Shown one piece after another: positions 57,305-64,000 of a stretch of 64,000 nucleotides of DNA (positions within the stretch are counted from its first letter, which is position 1; every line of letters starts with the position of its first letter). The DNA comes from Tragulus kanchil (lineage: Eukaryota > Chordata > Mammalia > Artiodactyla > Tragulidae): assembly GCA_022376925.1 (NCBI GenBank), contig JAIOJX010000005.1:90059001-90123000 (forward strand), given 5' to 3'. Made by a program: the position numbers and the translations under genes. The notes beneath the pieces were generated by a model that saw only the letters and a program-made list of their open reading frames with translations, had not been told where the DNA came from and did not search any database.

Positions 57305-60300
57305 CTGAGGGGAATGCTGGGAGGTACTACATTGTTTGCAAGGAGCAAGGCTTCGTCCATCCCCGCCTCCTGCCCCGCATTTCAGTAGTTAGAAACATTC
57401 TGACCAACTCGGACCTCCTTACTAGGAGTCGAAGGAAATCTTTACTCTTCCCAAGGCGGTATTTTTAGACGCAATGCTCTGTCCAAAGTGTTAACTAATT
57501 GAGTTATCAGGTTTCATACTTGGCCACAGAGAATGGCAGTGGAAGAGGGAGAGAGCTTCCCAGAACAAGTAAGCATCTACATTTCCGAATGAAATGCATT
57601 TTCCTTACAGAAGTGCTGGTTTGGGCCTGATTAGTTGTGCCTTTTACAGAATGTTTATTGGCAGGTAAGAAGGAAGCCTGCTTCCTCCACCTCGGATTGC
57701 CTGGGTTCCACGTGTGGAGGACAATGGGCTGTCCTTTTTCTTTCTGTTTTGCTGGGGTCTGGATTCTAGGTCTGTTTCACCTCGGGTGTAATTTTGAGTG
57801 TTCGCAGCTCAGGTTGGTCTTAGGAGGTTGCTTATTGAGAGACAAAAGGACAGTGGGCAGTTTGGGGTTCAGAAAGGGCCTAGTGGACCCCCCAAAAGTT
57901 TGAATAGTCGTATTTTTCTCAAGAGAAGTATGAGAGCTTTAAAGCTCAGCCTTTTCTGCTGTATTAATTGAAAGTGGGGGTATGAACTTTTACAGTTGAG
58001 AGAAAAACATTATAAACTTAAATTTTATTTTTGAAACGCATGTACATAGTGGATGGATGGTGTAATTTGGAGGTTGAAAGTGTAACTTAATTTTTGTTTT
58101 AAAAGAATTGCACATAGATATGAATAAGTCATCTCATGTAATTTTAAAAAAACTAGCACAGTAAGCCTTTTCCCCTTAAGAGATACTATAGGGAAAGAGG
58201 GTTAATATTTGGTACACTATTTATAAAATTTTGATGTATATGATTCTCAGGGATTCATAAAATACTGTTCGGATTACGGCAAAGTTTAGAATTTCATGTG
58301 ATCTCTTGTTTCTGTCTTTTCAGTTAGTGCCGATTTCATCTAATTATAAGGACATATATGTAGTATGAATAGAAAGGAGAAGTATTTGCTATTAATACAA
58401 TATATTAAATCCTGAGCCTAAGATGAGGATTTTTTATGAAATGGTCATAATAACTAAAAGAAGACATCATGAAAATAAGGACATTTGTCCTAGATTCATT
58501 CTGTGGTAGACAGACATGCTAATCGTTTTGAGAAAAGAACTGTCACTTCTTAGTGCTGCATAAGGCAATTCAGAGAACTCTCTCACAACTTGGAACCTTG
58601 TTTTAAATGGACTCAGTTTTAATGTTAGTATTCTTAAAGATAGGTTAATCATTTAGAGAAGAATATTCATTTATGGCCTTTTTATGGAATGTTGCTGTAT
58701 TCCAGAGTAGACATCTATGAGATTTTAATCTGAGACTTTGCTAACAATCTGTGTGCCTCAAGAGAAAGGCACACAGAGAAAGTGTTTAGAGTGAACACTG
58801 AAATTCAACATAGAATGTTATTTATAAATTCTAGCCATCAATTGTAATTTACTAGTAATATAAACACACTAGCAGGTGAGTCCTACCTAAAAATCATGTT
58901 ACGTTACTCTAAAAATAATCACCCGTCAAAAATTATGAGCTATATTGAAGGCTGACTTTTGAATATGCATTCTGTTAGATTAGTTGTAGAATTCTTTAAA
59001 TATAATTATAATGACATGTGCTGATGACCTAGTGAGAGTTGACTTTGAAAAATATTAATTGCTAGGAAGTTTTTAGCCACATGTAAATATAACAAATCTT
59101 AAAACAGGTAAGAACTTTGGCCTTTTATGAACTAATAAGTTAACTTGAAAAGATCTGAAAGGAAAAAAAGTGAATAAAAGCAGACTGTCTTGTTTCTGCC
59201 TCATGTCAGAATATATCATCTGAATGGTGAAAGCATTCGATCTCAGCCCATATGTGCAGCATTTTCTGTTTTGGTGGGCATGCTGTTGAAAAAAATGTGT
59301 AATAAAATGACAGACTGAATTTGAAATTATCCTGCCCTAAGCAGTGAATCTGGAAGGGTACTGACCCGATACAGATCACACGAAAGTCACATCACAATAG
59401 AGTAGCATGTACTCTTGTTGGACTGGGCTTAGTTGGACAATGATAAGAATTCTTCATCTCCTGGTCTCATCTCTGGCTTAAAGACTGAACAGTTCATCTG
59501 CATAAGCTCAACTATGGATAAAATCCTTGCAAAGAGGGTATAGTAGATAATTACTTTTTTCCCAAATGATCATTAATACCTCTTGCTCCTTCTGTTTAGC
59601 TTGTGGTATCTATAGGATTGGTTAGAGATTTTTCTACAGGATTGCTTAGTCATATTGTGATTTTACAACTTCTTATTGGGAAATATTTGCAGCACAAACC
59701 TTTTAAAAATATACATGCATGTGTGCCTTTGCCAATTTTAGAAATTCTCATGGGTTGCCAATAATCAAGCCTTTATGGAAAAACTAGTTTTGCCATAAAT
59801 GCATGATGAAAAATTTAAACTTGAACTCTTAAATAATGCTCATGCCAAAAAAGTCTAGACTCTATTATATTGAGCTAAGTTCAAATTTAATACAATTTTA
59901 ATGTAAAGTTTAGAGGCTTTCAATAGCTGTGAATTATTTTTAAATCCTTTAAAGATACTTTGTAAGAGAACCAGAGAGAAATTCTTGTTATTATTTTCTA
60001 GCTTCCAACTCAAATGTGTTTGATTTTGTATACTTGGTGTAATAATCTATTAATAAATACATATGTATCTGTTAGGAGATTCCGCAAGTTTGTTGTTGAT
60101 GATTTTTACTTTAGGAAGGCGAGGACAAGTGGGAAAATTTATATAATCTAGCTTAAAACAGGAATCACAAAGCCTATCTATTTACTGCTGAGACTATATA
60201 TAAGAATCTATGAAAAATCCTGAATGAACTCTTGCCAATCCAGTAGTTTCTTGCATTGAAATGAAAACCTTTAGTTATATAGTTAGTATGATATTTACAT

Positions 60301-61137
60301 GTCAGCTAAATTTGTTTGCTTCCGTGTGACACTACACAGATACTGCCTCTTCTCAGTATTAAATCTGGGCAATAACCAAGTTTAAATAATATTTATTTAA
60401 ACAAAAGTGAATTTAAAATCTGTCATGTCTTTTTGAATAGTCATTCGCTTTATAATGTTAAGGTCTTTTCAGTCACAAAACAGAATATATTTGCCAACTC
60501 TTTTATCCTAATGTAAATATGTACTGTTATATTTTCTTTTCATTATAGTCTCCAGAGTACATTGCAAAAATTAGTGATAAAAACTAAAAGATAACTTTTA
60601 ATTACTGTTGATAAATATATTATTAGATAACAAATTTCAAGCACGTATCTACAGTTACTAACGAATTGTTTTTAAGCATTAAAGACTATAATGAATCTGA
60701 GTTGTTCATTTTAGTTGGCCCCTTTTTATTGTATGAAATGAAGGTATAGATGTAGATAGAAGTTCAGTATAGATACTCATTTCCAGAGACTAATCCTGGG
60801 AAGTTAATGCAGCTTTTCTTAGCCAAGTGGCAAGATAGGTCAATTTAAAGAGTACAAAAAGTCAATAATGTTAAATAATGTTTTGTAAAATCTGAGTGTG
60901 CTTCAGTTTTCTTTGGTCTTGAATTCTCAATTATATTCTAACAGCATAATTCTCATATATTATTGATTTGCATGCTTCTATAATCCAATGATTACCATTA
61001 CCTTTTTAAAACATTTGTATTGGTAAGATAAATTGTACGTTGAATAGCACTGTAGCTTTTGAAACAGACCGTCTTACCTTTTGATACGCAGAGTTTGGCA
61101 AATATTAAGCACTCAATAAATAACTTGTTAGAATTTT
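57305..61137. other. Unique AT-rich stretch
   Basis: Nearly 4 kb without any young SINE, L1, BovB or duplication that I can recognise, and frames stay below 90 codons. This is the longest apparently transposon-poor interval in the window. No gene can be supported beyond the candidate exon before it. Confidence 0.5.
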
Positions 61138-61151
61138 TTAAACAATTCTTT

Positions 61152-61474
61152 TTTTATTTTTAAAATTTATTTATTTATTTGGGCAGGGGTGGTGAGGGCG
61201 GGAGCAGGGCAGGCAGGCCTCTTCTATTGGTCTTTCATTTATCCATTTTTCATCCATCTTTGTTCTTTGGCCCATGTGGGCCTCCCATCACAGTGGCCTC
61301 TGTTGTCGCAGAGCACCGGCTCTGGGTGCATGCGCTCCAGGGCTCCGGCTTGGTATTTGGATACATCGGTCCAGCCGCTCCATGGCACATGGGATCCTCC
61401 CAGGCCAGGGATCGAACCGGCACCCCTTGCCCTGCAAGGCAGTGTCCTTACCCACTGGACCACCAGGGAAGCCC
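61152..61474 (-). mobile_element. Young tRNA-Glu SINE, full length
   Basis: TTTATTTATTTATTTGGGC tail, body TTCTATTGGTCTTTCATTTA, inverted B box near 61408 and antisense head GGACCACCAGGGAAGCCC. TTAAACAATTCTTT and TAAAGAATTCTTTA form an imperfect target duplication. The 115-codon frames are SINE readthrough. Confidence 0.95.
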
Positions 61475-62169
61475 TAAAGAATTCTTTATCTCTGAAGAGT
61501 GTAGCTTCTCATCTGAAGAATGTTGAATTAAATTGAAAGTAAACATGTTGTTAGTATCAAGCTGAAAAGGAGCCAAAAATTTTCATAAATTAGACTTAAA
61601 ATAATCTTTGACCTTCTAACCACCATTTATTCTTATAATAGGAGGCAATTGTTTTTCAATATTTTAATCGAGAAAATGTGCTAGCTAATTTTCTTAGTGA
61701 CCAAAATGAGACGGTTATTTCCAGTCCAGAAGTTTCCTAGGATTGGCATCTAGAGCTGCCTTACACAAGGACAAGCTTCTATAAAGAATTTTCATGCTGT
61801 TGTTCTGATATGGTGGGACCACTTGCAATAGGGTTGTTTCTCTTGTGTCATTTCTGAGAACCTGAAGTTGGCATTCTGAGGATTCTGTAATCCACAAGGA
61901 CATGTACTAGTGTCAAAGAATATGGAAATGTAGACAACGGTCCCTTGGAAAGATCCTCAAGGAAGAAAGCTGAAGTAAGGTGGCAAAAAGGCAGTAAATG
62001 GGCAGCAGTTAGAGTGATCCTGGTCTGTGCTTTGCGAAAAGAGCAGCATTAAGCATTCACTTAGACTTGGCTCTCTTGCTCAGTCATGACTCTTGGCTAT
62101 ATTCTCCCGTGAGGAGACAGTAGTCCTCTGTACCATGAAGTTAATCTTTGACAACTTAGCCATAGACCA
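61475..62169. other. Unassigned non-coding stretch
   Basis: No recognisable repeat family or exon. Confidence 0.45.
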
Positions 62170-62951
62170 GCCATTCTCAAAATGTGGTCCAGGACTCCCT
62201 GGGTGTCCCTGCAAGCTTCCAGAAGAGCATCTGTGACATCCCTCCTTCTCTGATTACATTATCTATTTGAGGTCAGCTTTCCAAAACAACATATGGCCGA
62301 AGAATGAATGGCGGAGTAGATATAAGAATCAGCCTTCTACTGTCAGACGTTAAAGACAACTGCAAAACTGTGAATAGTACCAGACTTCTCACCTTTCTGA
62401 GTTTTTGTTGGTTTTTTCTTTTTTGGAAAATGTATTCTTTTTTCATGAGGTGTATATTTTATGTCACCATATAATAAGTGTGTTATTGTCATTTTAAATT
62501 AGAAAGTATGTGTTTAATTCTTAGTTTTATCTCACAACATGGTCAATAATAAAAGTTACAGCTGGGCTTCCCTGGTGGTCCAGTGGGTAAGGACACTGCC
62601 TTGCAGTGCAAGGGGCGCCGGTTCGATCCCTGGCCTGGGAAGATCCCACATGCCGCGAAGCGGCTGGACCTATGTGTCCAACTACCGAGCCGGAGCTCTG
62701 GAGCGCGTGTGCCTGGAGCCAGTGCTCTGCAGCCACAGAGGCCTCTGCGATGGGAGGCCCACACCGGCCAAAGAACAAAGATGGATGAAAATAGACAAAA
62801 AATGAAAGACCAGTAGTAGTGCCCCTCCCACCCCCCACAAAAGTTACAACCCTCTGAGTCAAAAGCTCTTTGATTTCAGAGGGTTATAACTCTCAATAAC
62901 GGTTAAGAGTAGAAAGGAACTGTGAGACAGACGAGTTTGAGAAGCACTACT
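62170..62951. mobile_element. hAT-type DNA transposon split by a SINE
   Basis: CCATTCTCAAAATGTGGTCC at the left end and GAGTTTGAGAAGCACTACTG at the right end form hAT-like inverted ends (TTCTCAAA against TTTGAGAA). Interior text such as ATATAAGAATCAGCCTTCTA, AAGACAACTGCAAAACTGTG and AAAGCTCTTTGATTTCAGAG fits a mammalian Charlie/Tip100 non-autonomous family. Non-coding. Confidence 0.65.
62563..62838 (+). mobile_element. Young tRNA-Glu SINE nested in hAT element
   Basis: GGGCTTCCCTGGTGGTCCAG head, perfect B box GGTTCGATCCC, body GAAAGACCAGTAGTAGTGCC and a shortened C-rich tail. Target duplication AAAAGTTACA at 62551-62560 and 62839-62848. Open frames up to 111 codons on both strands are readthrough. 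Confidence 0.95.
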
Positions 62952-63167
62952 GTAGACTGAATGGTGCTGTGAATGTTCTCTGCCCTGGTCTGTGTGCATA
63001 GCTTGTGGCTGAAAGCATTGGTCAAATCAGGTCAGTTTATGAATTCAGTTCCTGTGTGAACACTTATGTTCATTGGACTCCTATAGTCATAACTATAACA
63101 AAGCAAGCAGAAAACTTAACTTTAAAAAAACTTTGAAATGGTGATAATGAATAACATTAATTGAGGG

Positions 63168-63372
63168 CCATCTGTGCTCCCAGCCATTTCTAACTGCTTT
63201 GCACGTATTGTGTATTATCTCCCTTAAGCTTATCGACAGCCCTGTAAGTTCAGTTTTATTGCTGTTCTCATTTTATAGATGAGGAAACTGAGCTACAATG
63301 TGTTTTAGCATCTTGTCCAGTGTTGCACAGTTTGTAAATTGTAAAGTCAGATGCTGAACTGACACATTTTGG
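63168..63372 (-). mobile_element. MIR SINE
   Basis: CATTTTATAGATGAGGAAAC and CTGAGCTACAATG form the antisense MIR core, preceded by GCACGTATTGTGTATTATCT and AGCCCTGTAAGTTCAGTTTT. Well preserved for its age. Confidence 0.85.
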
Positions 63373-63424
63373 CTTCAGAATCTGAATTCTGCAATCGTCA
63401 AAACATACTGAACTATTGATTATT

Positions 63425-63772
63425 GTTCAATTGCTCAGTCATATTCAACTCTTTGGACTGCATCATGGCAGACTTCTCTGTTCTTTGTCATCTCCTAGAA
63501 ATTGTTCAAGCTCATGTCCATTGAGTCAGTGATACCATCCAGCCATCTCATCCTCTGTTGCCCCTTTCTCTTCTTGCCTTCTATTTTTCCCAGCATCACA
63601 GTCTTTTCCAGTGAGTTGGGCTCTTTGAATCAGGTGGCCGAAGTATTGGAGCTTCCACTTAAACATCAGTCCTTCAAATGAATATTCAGGGTTGATTTCC
63701 TTTAGGATTGACTGGTTTGATCTCCTTGTTGTCCAAGGGACTTTCAAGAGTCTTCTCTAACATCACAGTTGG
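63425..63772 (-). mobile_element. BovB (RTE) LINE 3' fragment with coding remnant
   Basis: A minus-strand frame of 73 codons (63526-63747) contains VPWTTRRSNQSILKEINPEY, then FEGLMFKWKLQYFGHLIQR, the conserved C-terminal region of the ruminant BovB polyprotein. The frame is then lost, and the antisense 3' end (GCTCATGTCCATTGAGTCAG) follows at the left. It is a 5'-truncated dead copy and a firm ruminant marker. Confidence 0.9.
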
Positions 63773-64000
63773 GAAGCTTTTGCTGATAGGATGGGGTAAA
63801 TTAGGTTAGATCTCTCTCCAAACACTTAAAAACCATGTATGACATACTAACACGGATTTATCATCTTTAACTTCTGCATGAAGGGTAGCTCCTTAAACAT
63901 GAGGCATCCTTCGCAGGATCTACATCATATGTTTTAGCTGACAGATTATGGTGAAACAGGACATCTCAGTGTCCTACCATGTTGTGACTACTTATGGTTA
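63773..64000. other. Unassigned right edge
   Basis: No recognisable repeat or exon before the window ends. Confidence 0.4.

Overview
This window is nuclear DNA from a ruminant mammal. It contains 3' fragments of the RTE-clade LINE BovB (6454-6637 and 63425-63772, both minus strand; the second still encodes a recognisable C-terminal BovB protein piece) and several Bov-tA/Bov-A type tRNA-derived SINEs, which together are a ruminant signature. It also carries older cetartiodactyl SINEs (CHR type), L1, L2, MIR, hAT (MER5A-like) elements and one ERV LTR. The commonest young SINE is a roughly 300 bp tRNA-Glu-derived family with an A/B-box head and an AAATA-type tail. I do not recognise it from cattle or sheep. 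Its abundance, with few Bov-A copies, suggests a non-bovid ruminant, possibly a chevrotain-like lineage; that is inference.

No convincing protein-coding gene is present. All the longer open frames lie inside SINEs, LINEs or low-complexity sequence. The window looks intergenic or deep intronic. The only gene-like signal is a possible short first exon at 57258-57298, an ATG followed by 13 codons and a strong splice donor, in unique sequence with a GC box upstream.

The dominant structure is abnormal. From 1 to about 55.8 kb there are 17 direct tandem duplications, almost all copies nearly identical, whose repeat offset is always 1.03-1.18 kb although the units share no sequence with each other. 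They start at 1071, 3057, 7391, 10901, 16935, 18810, 22511, 25773, 32049, 35790, 37924, 40572, 43403, 46143, 48120, 51241 and 53606. Junctions are blunt or carry 1-70 bp of extra sequence. From 55.8 to 64 kb there are none. A fixed unit length with unrelated content and uniform near-identity fits assembly or gap-filling error far better than biology. If so, about 19 kb of the window is false and every element in a duplicated block should be counted once.

Layout: 0.4-0.9 kb L1 with a cruciform-prone TG/TA repeat; 1-5.4 kb duplicated blocks D1 and D2; 5.4-7.4 kb L1, young SINE and BovB; 7.4-9.6 kb D3 with MER5A; 10.9-13.2 kb D4 with a young SINE; 15.5-16.4 kb two SINEs; 16.9-21.0 kb D5 and D6 with an ERV LTR and SINEs; 21.7-28 kb L1, D7, a rearranged L1, and D8 with an L2 reverse-transcriptase remnant; 30-31 kb two SINEs, one chimeric; 31.7-34.3 kb old L1 and D9; 35-40 kb Bov-A, CHR and L1 with D10 and D11; 40.5-45.6 kb D12 and D13; 46-50 kb D14 and D15; 51-55.8 kb D16 and D17; then 8 kb of mostly unique AT-rich DNA with SINEs, a hAT element, MIR and BovB.
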